A stretch of DNA of 64,000 nt from Aeromicrobium chenweiae. Its GTDB lineage: Bacteria; Actinomycetota; Actinomycetes; Propionibacteriales; Nocardioidaceae. Location: contig NZ_CP026952.1 in NCBI RefSeq assembly GCF_003065605.1, positions 2,170,001 through 2,234,000 of the forward strand, given 5' to 3'. The notes under the pieces are model-generated. The model worked only from the letters and a program-made list of their open reading frames with translations. It made no database searches and was not told the DNA's origin. This document shows positions 40,907 through 51,646 of the stretch, piece after piece (position 1 is the first letter of the stretch; each line of letters starts with the position of its first letter). The position numbers and the translations under genes are program-made.

Positions 40907-41673
40907 AAGAGCTCAGCGTCGGCCTGTTGCTAGGAACGGTTCTGCTCTCAGGTATGTCCGCACCACCTCGCGGAGATATCGACGTTAAGCCGGTCGAACG
41001 CAGACCCTCCGTCCGGTTGGAAGGAGTCAAAGTGACTCGTCCGGCTCCACTTGGCCGGCCGCAACCGCGCCCAGCCAACGGACAACCCGTCGGATCGTCC
41101 CAGGCCAACGACCCCGCCTACGACCGCATCTACATGCAGTGCCGCGTGGATCCCGACAACTCGATCTACGGCTGCCGCGCCGCAACACCGGAAGAGACCG
41201 AACCCGAGGATCCCGACGCACCGGACCGCCGCCAGCTGACGCCCGGGGACGTCCTGCGGGCCGCACGGGAGATCGGGTTGCCCAGCCTGCAGGTCCGGAT
41301 CCAGCCGGGCGAAAAGACACTCGTCAACGTCGAGACCATCTTCTACGCCGAGCCGCAGGCGTTCAGTCGCAGCATCGACCTGCTGGGGTACGACGTCGAC
41401 CTCGTGGCGGAACCCGCGAGCTACCGCTGGATCCACGGCGACGGCACCACCAGGTCGACCTCCACGCCCGGCAGGCCCTACCCCGCGATGGACGTGACCC
41501 ACCGCTACCGAGCGCCCTCCGACCACGTCCGCGCACGGGTCGACGTCACCTACCGGGTCCGCTACCGGGTCGACGGCGGAGCATGGCAGACGATCGGTCA
41601 GACACTCGTGGCGTCGGGCCCTGCGGCAGAGCTGGAGGTCAAGGAAGCGGCCCCGGTCCTGACGAAGCAGTGA
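40903..41673 (+). CDS. Exported hypothetical protein, PKD-like C-terminus
   Basis: The 256-residue protein starts with a short hydrophobic leader (LSVGLLLGTVLLSGMSAPPR) and a Pro-rich linker. The C-terminal 110 residues form beta-strand text with YRWIHGDGTTRSTSTPGRPY and MDVTHRYRAPSDHVRARVDV, like PKD/Ig domains that mediate binding at the cell surface. Two cysteines (QCRVD, YGCRA) may form a disulfide. Pairing with the upstream lipoprotein suggests an envelope complex of unknown role. Confidence 0.65.
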   Translation: MKELSVGLLLGTVLLSGMSAPPRGDIDVKPVERRPSVRLEGVKVTRPAPLGRPQPRPANGQPVGSSQANDPAYDRIYMQCRVDPDNSIYGCRAATPEETEPEDPDAPDRRQLTPGDVLRAAREIGLPSLQVRIQPGEKTLVNVETIFYAEPQAFSRSIDLLGYDVDLVAEPASYRWIHGDGTTRSTSTPGRPYPAMDVTHRYRAPSDHVRARVDVTYRVRYRVDGGAWQTIGQTLVASGPAAELEVKEAAPVLTKQ

Positions 41674-41689
41674 GTGCAAGAATGGCCCC

Positions 41690-43062
<1,373 letters not shown>

Positions 43063-43063
<1 letters not shown>

Positions 43064-44232
43064 TGGGCAACAGCGAGAGCGCACGCGACGAGGGCCGCAC
43101 GCACGGCTTCGCGACCCGGGCGATCCACGCCGGCTACGAGCCGAACGCGGAGAACGGCGCGGTCAACGTGCCGATCTACGCCAGCTCGACGTTCGCCCAG
43201 GACGGCGTGGGCGGCATGCGCGGCGGCTACGAGTACGCCCGCACCGGCAACCCGACCCGCAAGGCGCTCGAGGGCAACCTCGCGGCGCTCGAGAACGGCA
43301 CGTACGGCCGTGCGTTCAGCTCCGGCATGGCCGCGACGGACACCGCCCTGCGCTCGCTGCTGCGTCCCGGAGACCACCTGGTCGTCCCCGACGACGCGTA
43401 CGGCGGGACGTTCCGCCTGATCGACAAGGTCTTCACGCAGTGGGGCATCACCTACACCCCGGCGGCGGTCAACGACCTCGACGCGATCCGTGCGGCCGTC
43501 ACCCCCGCGACCAAGGCGATCTGGATCGAGACGCCGACCAACCCGCTGCTCAACATCGGTGACATCGCCGCGATCTCGGAGATCGCCCACGCGGCGTCCG
43601 CGACGTTCGTGGTCGACAACACGTTCGCCTCGCCCTACCTGCAGCAGCCGCTCACGCAGGGCGCCGACGTGGTGCTGCACTCGACGACCAAGTACGTCGG
43701 GGGTCACTCCGACGTCGTCGGCGGCGCGCTGATCACCGATGACGAGGAGCTGGACGCCGCGTTCGCGTTCCTGCAGAACGGGTCGGGCGGGGTGCCCGGA
43801 CCGTTCGACGCGTACCTGACGATGCGCGGCGCCAAGACCTTGGCCGTGCGCATGAACCAGCACTGCGACAACGCCGAGGCCGTCGTGGACTTCCTGCAGG
43901 GACACCCGGCGATCTCGTCGGTCCTCTACCCCGGTCTCCCCGAGCACCCGGGGCACGAGGCCGCGGCACGTCAGATGCGCCGCTTCGGCGGCATGGTGTC
44001 CGTACGCCTGAAGGACCAGCAGGCCGCCCTGGACTTCTGCTCACGCACCGAGCTGTTCACCCTCGCCGAGAGCCTCGGCGGCATCGAGTCGCTGATCGAG
44101 CACCCCGGCGCCATGACCCACGCCTCCACGGCCGGGTCGTTGCTCGAGGTGCCGGACGACCTCGTGCGGCTGTCGGTGGGCATCGAGGACGTCTCGGACC
44201 TGATCGGTGACCTCGAGCAGGCACTGAGCTGA
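43063..44232 (+). CDS. metB: Cystathionine gamma-synthase/lyase
   Basis: The 389-residue Cys/Met-metabolism PLP enzyme shows FATRAIHAGYEPNAENGAVN, YEYARTGNPTRKALEGNLAA, the PLP lysine in LHSTTKYVGGHSDVVGGAL, and SLGGIESLIEHPGAMTHAS. Next to cystathionine beta-synthase it may work as gamma-synthase (forward) or gamma-lyase (reverse transsulfuration); MetB of mycobacteria does both. The direction is not decidable from sequence. Confidence 0.9.
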
Positions 44233-44879
44233 TCACCTCACGTCGCCTCGCGCTCGTCGGCGCGGTGCTCTGGACGCTCCAGCCGCTGTACGTCCTCACC
44301 GAGCTGGTGGTCTCGCGGCACACCTCGCGGGACTACTCGCTGGCGGGGAGCACGATCAGCGACCTCGGCAACACCGCGTGCCGCTCGATCCGCGGCGACG
44401 TGCTGTGCTCGGACTGGCACGCCGGGATGAACGTGGCGTTCGTCTGGTTCGGCCTGACGCTGCTGCTGGGTGCCGTGCTGCTGGGCGGTCGTCGCCTGCC
44501 CGGCTGGACCGGGCGCGCGGCAGTCGTCCTGTGGTGCGTGGCCGGTCTCGGCACGATCGGCGTGGGTCTCGCCCCCGTGAACGAGGACGGTGCGCTGCAC
44601 AGTCTCGTGGCTGTGCCGATCTTCGTGGCCCAGCCGCTGGCGCTGATCCTCATGGGGCTCAGCCTGAGGTCCCGGAGCACGATCGTCGTCGGCGGCCTGT
44701 CCGCGCTGGGCGCTGCCGGGTTCGCCACGTCGCTGCTCACCGACGCCTCGACGTACGTCGGTGCGCTCGAGCGGCTGGCCCTCTGGCCGGGCCACCCCTG
44801 GGTCGCGGTGATCGCGCTCGCACTGGCCGGACCTGGACCCCAGCGCACGACCCCGGACCCTGCCAGAATTCCTGCATGA
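44229..44879 (+). CDS. DUF998-like membrane protein
   Basis: The protein has about six helices with the DUF998 pattern: YSLAGSTISDLGNTACR after the first helix, DWHAGMNVAFVWFGLTLLLG, AVVLWCVAGLGTIGVGLAPV and LHSLVAVPIFVAQPLALILM. A start at GTG 44265 would cut the first helix; a CTG at 44229 overlapping the metB stop (CTGA) keeps a basic N-terminus and a full first helix and is preferred here. It overlaps the next gene by four bases. Role unknown. Confidence 0.65.
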   Translation: MITSRRLALVGAVLWTLQPLYVLTELVVSRHTSRDYSLAGSTISDLGNTACRSIRGDVLCSDWHAGMNVAFVWFGLTLLLGAVLLGGRRLPGWTGRAAVVLWCVAGLGTIGVGLAPVNEDGALHSLVAVPIFVAQPLALILMGLSLRSRSTIVVGGLSALGAAGFATSLLTDASTYVGALERLALWPGHPWVAVIALALAGPGPQRTTPDPARIPA

Positions 44880-45496
44880 GTCACGTGATGTTGCTGCTGG
44901 CCCACCCGCGGCCCAGCAGCTTCTGCCATGCCCTGGCCGCGCGCGTCGCCGAGCGGCTGATCGAGCTGGGGCACGAGGTCCGCTCCCACGACCTGTACGC
45001 GGAACGGTTCGACCCGATCCTGGCGACGTACGAGTCCCGCACCAGCGGGGATGCCACCGAGTCCGCGCTCGCGCACGAGGAGGACCCACTGATCAGCCTG
45101 CACCGCGAGGAGCTGCGGCAGGCGGACGGCCTGGTGGTCGTGCACCCGAACTGGTGGGGCATGCCTCCCGCGATCCTCACGGGGTGGGTCGACCGGGTCG
45201 TCGTGCCAGGAGTCGCGTACCGGCTCGCGGACGCCACCGGGTATCCCGAGCCACTGGCGCCGATCCAGCAGCTCTTCGTGGTCAACACCTCCGACACCAC
45301 CGACGAGCGCGAGGAGAACCTCTACAAGGACCCCTTGGCGTCGATCTGGGGGCGCTGCATCGCGCCGTACCTGGGCGCACCCCAGGTGACCCGACGTGTG
45401 CTGAGGCCGGTGGCCGGGTCATCGGACGAGCAGCGCGCGGACTGGCTCGACGAGGTGGGAACGCTCGCCGCCGAGACGTTCGGAGCCGTCTCCTAG
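44876..45496 (+). CDS. NAD(P)H oxidoreductase, flavodoxin-like fold
   Basis: The 206-residue protein matches the KefF/MdaB quinone-reductase family: MLLLAHPRPSSFCHALAARV, HEVRSHDLYAERFDPILA, QADGLVVVHPNWWGMPPAIL (FMN contact) and GWVDRVVVPGVAYRL. Such enzymes reduce quinones by two electrons and guard against redox stress. It is coupled to the DUF998 gene. No Kef potassium channel is adjacent. Confidence 0.85.
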   Translation: MSHVMLLLAHPRPSSFCHALAARVAERLIELGHEVRSHDLYAERFDPILATYESRTSGDATESALAHEEDPLISLHREELRQADGLVVVHPNWWGMPPAILTGWVDRVVVPGVAYRLADATGYPEPLAPIQQLFVVNTSDTTDEREENLYKDPLASIWGRCIAPYLGAPQVTRRVLRPVAGSSDEQRADWLDEVGTLAAETFGAVS

Positions 45497-45506
45497 TCTG
45501 GAGGGC

Positions 45507-46256
45507 ATGTCTGAACGTCGTGGTCTGCTCAGTGAGATCTCCTGGTTGCAGGTCGCCGGCAGCGTGCTCGCCGCTGTCACCGCCGCGTGGCTGGCGTCAC
45601 GGCTCGGCGTCGCCGGGACGATGATCGGCGTGGCCCTGGGCAGCTTCGTGGCGACGGTCAGCTCGGCGATCTACGCCCGGACGCTCGACAAGGGCAAGAC
45701 GCTGCTGGCGCAGACCGCCTCCGGGACGCTCGTGGAGAGGACGGTCCAGGACGGCGAGATCGCCGAGGCGCTGGACGACATCGCCGAGAGCGAGCGCTCG
45801 ACCGTGCGGAGTGCCGAGGTCATCGAGGAGGACAAGCCCCTGCGGTGGAAGGCGATCATCATCACCACGGTCGTGGTGGCGCTGCTCGCGCTCGGCGCCA
45901 TCACGACGTACGAGCTGGTGTCCGACAAGACCCTCGGCGGGTCCGGCGGCACCACGATCGGCGACACCTTCGGCGGGGGCAAGAGCGACAAGGGCGACTC
46001 CGGCGACACGAACAAGAACGACGACGACTCCGACTCCGACAAGGACAAGGACAAGGACGCCCCGGACCGGACCGACCGGACGACCGACCCGAACCGCCCG
46101 GGAAACCCGAACCCCGCGCCGACCGCGTCCACGCCGGCCCCCACCCGGACGGCGACCCCGGCCCCGACGCGGCCCACCGCGACGCCGCGCCCGGAGCCCA
46201 CCTCGACGCTGGACGCCCCGGAGCCCACGGAGCCTGAGCCCCGGTCCGTGGAATGA
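45507..46256 (+). CDS. Hypothetical membrane protein with acidic, Pro/Thr-rich tail
   Basis: The 249-residue protein has two N-terminal helices (VAGSVLAAVTAAWLASRLGV, TMIGVALGSFVATVSSAIYA), a middle helix (AIIITTVVVALLALGAITTY), an Asp/Lys-rich repeat segment (DSDSDKDKDKDAPD) and a Pro/Thr tail (PAPTASTPAPTRTATPAPTR). The tail is of the type found in wall-spanning proteins. No function assigned. Confidence 0.6.
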   Translation: MSERRGLLSEISWLQVAGSVLAAVTAAWLASRLGVAGTMIGVALGSFVATVSSAIYARTLDKGKTLLAQTASGTLVERTVQDGEIAEALDDIAESERSTVRSAEVIEEDKPLRWKAIIITTVVVALLALGAITTYELVSDKTLGGSGGTTIGDTFGGGKSDKGDSGDTNKNDDDSDSDKDKDKDAPDRTDRTTDPNRPGNPNPAPTASTPAPTRTATPAPTRPTATPRPEPTSTLDAPEPTEPEPRSVE

Positions 46257-46308
46257 ACGCCCGACCCGCCGCGTTGACGGCACCGACTCACCGAGAGGAG
46301 CGCACACC

Positions 46309-46713
46309 ATGACCATCTACCTGACTCCGAACATCACCGACGAGAGGATCGCCGGGATGGACATCTTCGAGGCGTTCCGGACCGGCGAGGAGCTGCTGGA
46401 CTCCCGGTACCCGCGTGACGCCGCCCGGGTGCTCCGCAAGGTCGTCGACGCCGAGCCCAACCACGCCGCGGCGTGGGAGCTGCTGGGACGCGCGCACTTC
46501 GCGGCCGCCCAGCTCTGCCCTGCGGAGGACGCGTTCCGCCGCCTCGTCGAGCTCGAGCCGACCAGCGCATGGGCGCGGACCGCGCTCGGGCTGTCGCTGG
46601 ACCGGCAGAGCCGTCACGGCGAGGGCGCCGTGCACCACCGCATCGCCGCGGCGATGGGCGCCTCCCCGCGGGACGCGACCCGCGTCGAGCTCGTCAACCG
46701 CCCGATGGGCTGA
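46309..46713 (+). CDS. Tetratricopeptide repeat protein
   Basis: The 134-residue protein carries about two and a half TPR units: FRTGEELLDSRYPRDAARVL, AEPNHAAAWELLGRAHFAAA and AEDAFRRLVELEPTSAWART, ALGLSLDRQSRHGEGAVHH. TPRs mediate protein contacts. GAGAGGAG precedes the ATG. Its stop overlaps a CTG start of the next gene. Confidence 0.75.
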   Translation: MTIYLTPNITDERIAGMDIFEAFRTGEELLDSRYPRDAARVLRKVVDAEPNHAAAWELLGRAHFAAAQLCPAEDAFRRLVELEPTSAWARTALGLSLDRQSRHGEGAVHHRIAAAMGASPRDATRVELVNRPMG

Positions 46714-47369
46714 CGACCCTGGACACCACGTGGGCGGCAGCGGCGACAGCCGTCGTGCTGATCGCCGTGCCGCCGGCGTGGTCCGTCACCCGTCACGTCG
46801 TCACCCTCGTCCACGAGGCGGGACACGCCGCCGTGGCGGTGCTGACCGGGCGACGGCTCAACGGCATCCGGCTGCACACCGACACCTCGGGGCTCACGGT
46901 GTCCAGCGGCAAGCCGCGGGGCCTCGGCATGATCGCGACCGCAGCGGCGGGCTACCTGGCCCCCGCAGCACTGGGTCTTGCTTCCGTCGGCCTCGTGGAG
47001 AGCGGCCGCACCGCCTGGGCGCTGTACGCCGGGCTGGTGACGCTGGCGCTCATGCTGGTGTTCATCCGCAACTGGTTCGGGCTCGTGGTCGTCGCTCTGA
47101 GCGCGGCGGCGGTGTCCCTGCTGGTGTGGCGTGCGCCCGAGCGGGTGCAGGACTTCGCCGCGCTGACGTTCGCGTGGTTCCTGCTGGTCGCCGCCCCGCG
47201 GACCGCGATCGAGCTGTGGCCGCACCGACGGAGAGTACGGACCCGCACGTCCGACGCCGACGTGCTCGCCCGGCTCACGGTCCTGCCCGCACCGATCTGG
47301 AACATCCTGTTCATCCTGCTCACCGGCGCTGCGCTGGCCGCCGCGGTCTGGCTCGTCGGGCCGCCCTGA
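46710..47369 (+). CDS. M50-like membrane peptidase
   Basis: The 219-residue membrane protein has a zinc motif LVHEAGHAAVAVLTGRRLNG (HEAGH) in the first third and about five more helices (IATAAAGYLAPAALGLASVG, LYAGLVTLALMLVFIRNWFG, FAALTFAWFLLVAAPRTAIE). This is the M50B-like/YdhT-type family. No ATG, GTG or TTG gives a complete first helix; CTG at 46710 overlapping the TPR stop (CTGA) does. Substrate unknown. Confidence 0.7.
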   Translation: MTTLDTTWAAAATAVVLIAVPPAWSVTRHVVTLVHEAGHAAVAVLTGRRLNGIRLHTDTSGLTVSSGKPRGLGMIATAAAGYLAPAALGLASVGLVESGRTAWALYAGLVTLALMLVFIRNWFGLVVVALSAAAVSLLVWRAPERVQDFAALTFAWFLLVAAPRTAIELWPHRRRVRTRTSDADVLARLTVLPAPIWNILFILLTGAALAAAVWLVGPP

Positions 47370-48587
<1,218 letters not shown>

Positions 48588-48620
48588 CGGCGCGGTCGCC
48601 CGCGTCCCGGGGGTGTCGGA

Positions 48621-48702
48621 TTCCCACGGGACCGTGGGAATTACGCACTCCCCTCGCGTCACAACACGCGGGGAGTGACCAATTACCACGGGACCGTGGG
48701 AA
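48621..48702. repeat. Palindrome cluster between convergent tgt and YhhQ-like genes
   Basis: TTCCCACGGGACCGTGGGAA (48621-48640) is a palindrome with 9-bp arms. Its core CCACGGGACCGTGGGAA recurs at 48686-48702. Between them CACTCCCC (48646-48653) pairs with GGGGAGTG (48670-48677), extended by CGCG/CGCG around a bulge. The result is three stems in 82 bp without T-runs. It likely serves both genes as a terminator or is a small mobile palindrome. Confidence 0.65.
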
Positions 48703-48729
48703 ACCGTCAACCGGTCGGGCGGGGCCGGG

Positions 48730-49455
48730 TCACTGCCAGTAGGAGGGCTCGCGGCGCTTCAGGAGGCGGATGACGACCATCGTCAGGGGCATGACGAGCA
48801 GCTCCACCGCGCACTTGAACAAGAAGCCGACGACGAAGTAGTTGAGGAAGGCGCCGAACGTGTCGACCCCGATCGCCGACGCCGCGATCGCGCAGAAGAT
48901 GAACGTGTCCGCGGCCTCGCCGACACCGGTCGAGCCCGCCAGGCGGCGCCAGAGCCCGGCCTCGGCGGACCGTGCCTTCATCCGCACCAGGACGTACGAG
49001 TTGAGGAACTGTCCCACGACGTACGCCACGAGCGACGCCGCGACGATCTGCACGCCCGACCAGACGACACTCTCGAACGCCTCCTGGTTGTCGTAGAACT
49101 CCGCGCTCGGCAGCTGCATGACGACCAGGAACGTCACGAACGTCATGATCGCGGTGCCGAACCCCACGAGGATCGCCCGGCGCGCGGCCCGCAGCCCGTA
49201 CACCTCGGAGATGACGTCGCCGATGATGTACGCCAGCGGGAACAGCACCGCCCCGCCGTCGGAGAACACCGGGATGATCTGCACGGGGCCGATCGACACG
49301 TCGCCGGAGAAGAACTGGGTGCCCTTGGTCGCGGCGATGTTCGACACCACCAGGACGACGCAGAACACCGCGAGCAGGATGTCGTAGTAGGACGATCCGC
49401 GCGAGGCGAAGTGGACCTCGCGCTCCGCCCGGGCCGAGGTGTCCGCAGAGCTCAT
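48730..49455 (-). CDS. Queuosine precursor transporter (YhhQ/QPTR family)
   Basis: The 241-residue membrane protein has six helices and the DUF165 signature: YDILLAVFCVVLVVSNIAAT, GAVLFPLAYIIGDVISEVYG (acidic helix), GQFLNSYVLVRMKARSA, STGVGEAADTFIFCAIAASA and FVVGFLFKCAVELLVMPLTM. E. coli YhhQ imports preQ0/preQ1; actinobacterial relatives probably import queuine or precursors. Convergent tgt next door supports this. An ATG at 49464 is an alternative start. Confidence 0.88.
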   Translation of the reverse strand: MSSADTSARAEREVHFASRGSSYYDILLAVFCVVLVVSNIAATKGTQFFSGDVSIGPVQIIPVFSDGGAVLFPLAYIIGDVISEVYGLRAARRAILVGFGTAIMTFVTFLVVMQLPSAEFYDNQEAFESVVWSGVQIVAASLVAYVVGQFLNSYVLVRMKARSAEAGLWRRLAGSTGVGEAADTFIFCAIAASAIGVDTFGAFLNYFVVGFLFKCAVELLVMPLTMVVIRLLKRREPSYWQ

Positions 49456-49500
49456 GTGCCCCATCCTGCCAGCCACCCACCCCTCTGGGAGAATCGCTGC

Positions 49501-50766
49501 ATGACCGCGCTCCCGACTCGCACCGACGTGCTCGTCGTCGGCGCCGGACCCGCCGGATCGGCTGCCGCGGCCTGGGCCGCCCGCTTCGGAATCGACACCG
49601 TCCTGGCCGACGCAGCCACGTTCCCGCGGGACAAGACGTGCGGCGACGGCCTCACGCCGCGGGCGATCGCCGAGCTCGAGCGCCTGGGGCTGGGCGACTG
49701 GGTCCGCAGCCACGGCACCAACCGCGGGCTCCGCGCAGCCGGCTTCGGCCAGGAGCTGCTGCTCCCATGGCCCGGCGGCTCCCTGCCCGATTACGGCTCC
49801 GCGGTCCCCCGCACCGAGCTGGACGACAAGCTCTTCCGCGTCGCCGTCGAGGCGGGCGCGACCCCGTTCGAGGGAGCCCGCGCCGTCGACGCCGTCCGCG
49901 ACGACAGCGGCCGTGTCACGGGCGTGGTGTTCCACCTGGGCAAGGAGCGCACCCCACACACCGTCCACTGCAGCCGGTTGATCGTCGCCGACGGCGTCCG
50001 CTCCCCGCTGGGCCGCGTGCTGGGCCGCGAGTGGCACCGCGACACCGCGTACGGCGTGGCCGGGCGCTCGTACGTCAAGTCCGGGCGCAGTGACGACCCG
50101 TGGATCTCGTCGCACCTCGAGCTGCGCGGACCCGCCGCGAACGGCTCGGGTGACGAGCTGCTGCCCGGTTACGGCTGGATCTTCCCCCTCGGCGACGGCG
50201 AGGTGAACCTCGGCGTGGGCGCCCTGGCTACTGCCAAGCGTCCCGCCGACCTGCAGATCCGCCCGCTGATGGAGCACTACGCGAACCTGCGCCGCGAGGA
50301 GTGGGACCTCAGCGGCGAGCTCCGCATCCCGACCAGCGCCCTGCTGCCGATGGGCGGCGCCGTCTCCGGCGTCGCGGGCCCCAACTGGGCGCTCGTCGGC
50401 GACGCGGCCGGCTGCGTCAACCCGCTCAACGGCGAGGGCATCGACTACGGGATGGAGACCGGGCGCGAGGCGGCCGAGCTGCTGCGCTCCGGGACGGACC
50501 TGGACGCTGCCTGGCCGGCGCTGCTCACGAGCCGGTACGGCGAGGCGTTCTCGATCGCGCGCCGGCTGGCGGGCCTCATCACGGTCCCCCACCTGCTGCC
50601 GACCGCTGGGCCCGTCGGCATGCGCTCGCACCACCTCATGACGTTCGCCCTGCGCGTGATGGGCAACCTGGTCACCGACGAGGACCGCGACCTGACCGCT
50701 CGCCTGTGGCGCTGGGCCGGACGTCAGTCCGTGCGCCTGGACGACCGACCGCCGTTCTCGTCCTGA
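49501..50766 (+). CDS. Geranylgeranyl reductase family flavoprotein
   Basis: The 421-residue FAD protein has VLVVGAGPAGSAAAAWAARF, the family motif FPRDKTCGDGLTPRAI, LPGYGWIFPLGDGEVNLGVG and WALVGDAAGCVNPLNGEGID. Close relatives include mycobacterial MenJ, which saturates one isoprene of menaquinone; archaeal and plant members reduce geranylgeranyl lipids. GAGAAT ends seven bases before the ATG, compatible with a leaderless transcript. It is followed by a strong terminator. Confidence 0.85.
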   Translation: MTALPTRTDVLVVGAGPAGSAAAAWAARFGIDTVLADAATFPRDKTCGDGLTPRAIAELERLGLGDWVRSHGTNRGLRAAGFGQELLLPWPGGSLPDYGSAVPRTELDDKLFRVAVEAGATPFEGARAVDAVRDDSGRVTGVVFHLGKERTPHTVHCSRLIVADGVRSPLGRVLGREWHRDTAYGVAGRSYVKSGRSDDPWISSHLELRGPAANGSGDELLPGYGWIFPLGDGEVNLGVGALATAKRPADLQIRPLMEHYANLRREEWDLSGELRIPTSALLPMGGAVSGVAGPNWALVGDAAGCVNPLNGEGIDYGMETGREAAELLRSGTDLDAAWPALLTSRYGEAFSIARRLAGLITVPHLLPTAGPVGMRSHHLMTFALRVMGNLVTDEDRDLTARLWRWAGRQSVRLDDRPPFSS

Positions 50767-50778
50767 CCCGCGGGACGC

Positions 50779-50810
50779 ACGAAGGGCCCGGCCGGAGCCG
50801 GGCCCTTCGT
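50779..50810. terminator. Bidirectional terminator
   Basis: ACGAAGGGCCCGGC pairs exactly with GCCGGGCCCTTCGT (14 bp) around CGGA, between the convergent flavoprotein and DUF genes. Confidence 0.75.
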
Positions 50811-50824
50811 GATGCAGCAGTGGA

Positions 50825-51469
50825 TCAGCTCGCAGGCGGAGCCGGGGGCGCCGGCGGAGCGGGCGGGTCCTGGGGCGCAGCCGGGGGCGGCGGCGTCTGA
50901 CCGGCAGGCGGCGCGGCCGGAGGCGGCGTCTGAGCCGGAGGCGGCGTGTAGGTCTGCGGGGCCTGGTTCGGCGCTGTCTGGCCGTGGGGCGCGTGGCCCG
51001 TGCCGTTGCCGTTGCCGCCCTTGTTGATCGGCGGGATCTTCTCACCCGAGTCCTTGAACAGCAGGGCGAGGAAGACCACGAACACCAGCAGCAGGACGAT
51101 CAGGATCCAGCCGGACCAGCCCGGACCGACCGAGATGTCCTCGAGGAAGTCGGGGACGTCGACCGTGAAGGGCTTGATGATGAGGATGAGGGTCGAGATC
51201 ACCGCGAGGGCGAGCGACACCAGCGTCCACGGCACCTCCTTGGGCAGAGCGTCCCCGGCGAACACCCGCGCGACGACGAGCGCGAAGGAGGCGATGAGCA
51301 GCAGGCACGCCAGCGTTCCCCAGCCGTCCCACGCGTTCGTGACGTTCTCCGACTGCCCGCCACCGCTGATGCGGATGTAGGCGCCGAAGAAGGTCAGGAT
51401 GATCGCGAGGGCGCCCGAGACGAGGGCTCCTTGCGTGTTGATGCCTAGTGACTTTAAGTCAACGGCCAT
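50825..51469 (-). CDS. Hypothetical membrane protein with Pro-rich C-terminus
   Basis: The 214-residue protein has four helices (GALVSGALAIILTFFGAYIR, LACLLLIASFALVVARVFAG, TLVSLALAVISTLILIIKPF, GWILIVLLLVFVVFLALLFK) and then a low-complexity Gln/Pro/Ala tail of about 75 residues. The arrangement recalls actinobacterial DUF5336-type proteins, but the match is by layout only. A 177-bp AT-richer gap with no gene lies upstream. Confidence 0.6.
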   Translation of the reverse strand: MAVDLKSLGINTQGALVSGALAIILTFFGAYIRISGGGQSENVTNAWDGWGTLACLLLIASFALVVARVFAGDALPKEVPWTLVSLALAVISTLILIIKPFTVDVPDFLEDISVGPGWSGWILIVLLLVFVVFLALLFKDSGEKIPPINKGGNGNGTGHAPHGQTAPNQAPQTYTPPPAQTPPPAAPPAGQTPPPPAAPQDPPAPPAPPAPPAS

Positions 51470-51646
51470 GACAAATTACTCCCAACGATGAATGATGACG
51501 CCCCGAACATAGTCGTGATGGGTCACCTCGGATAGTCATTTCGCGCTTGCGTCGCCCCGCGAGTCGCAATCACCGGTGTGGTATCGGACGCGTCCCGGCA
51601 GCCGCGCGCAGCACCCCTGGAACCAGCAGTGCGGCACAATCGCGGC

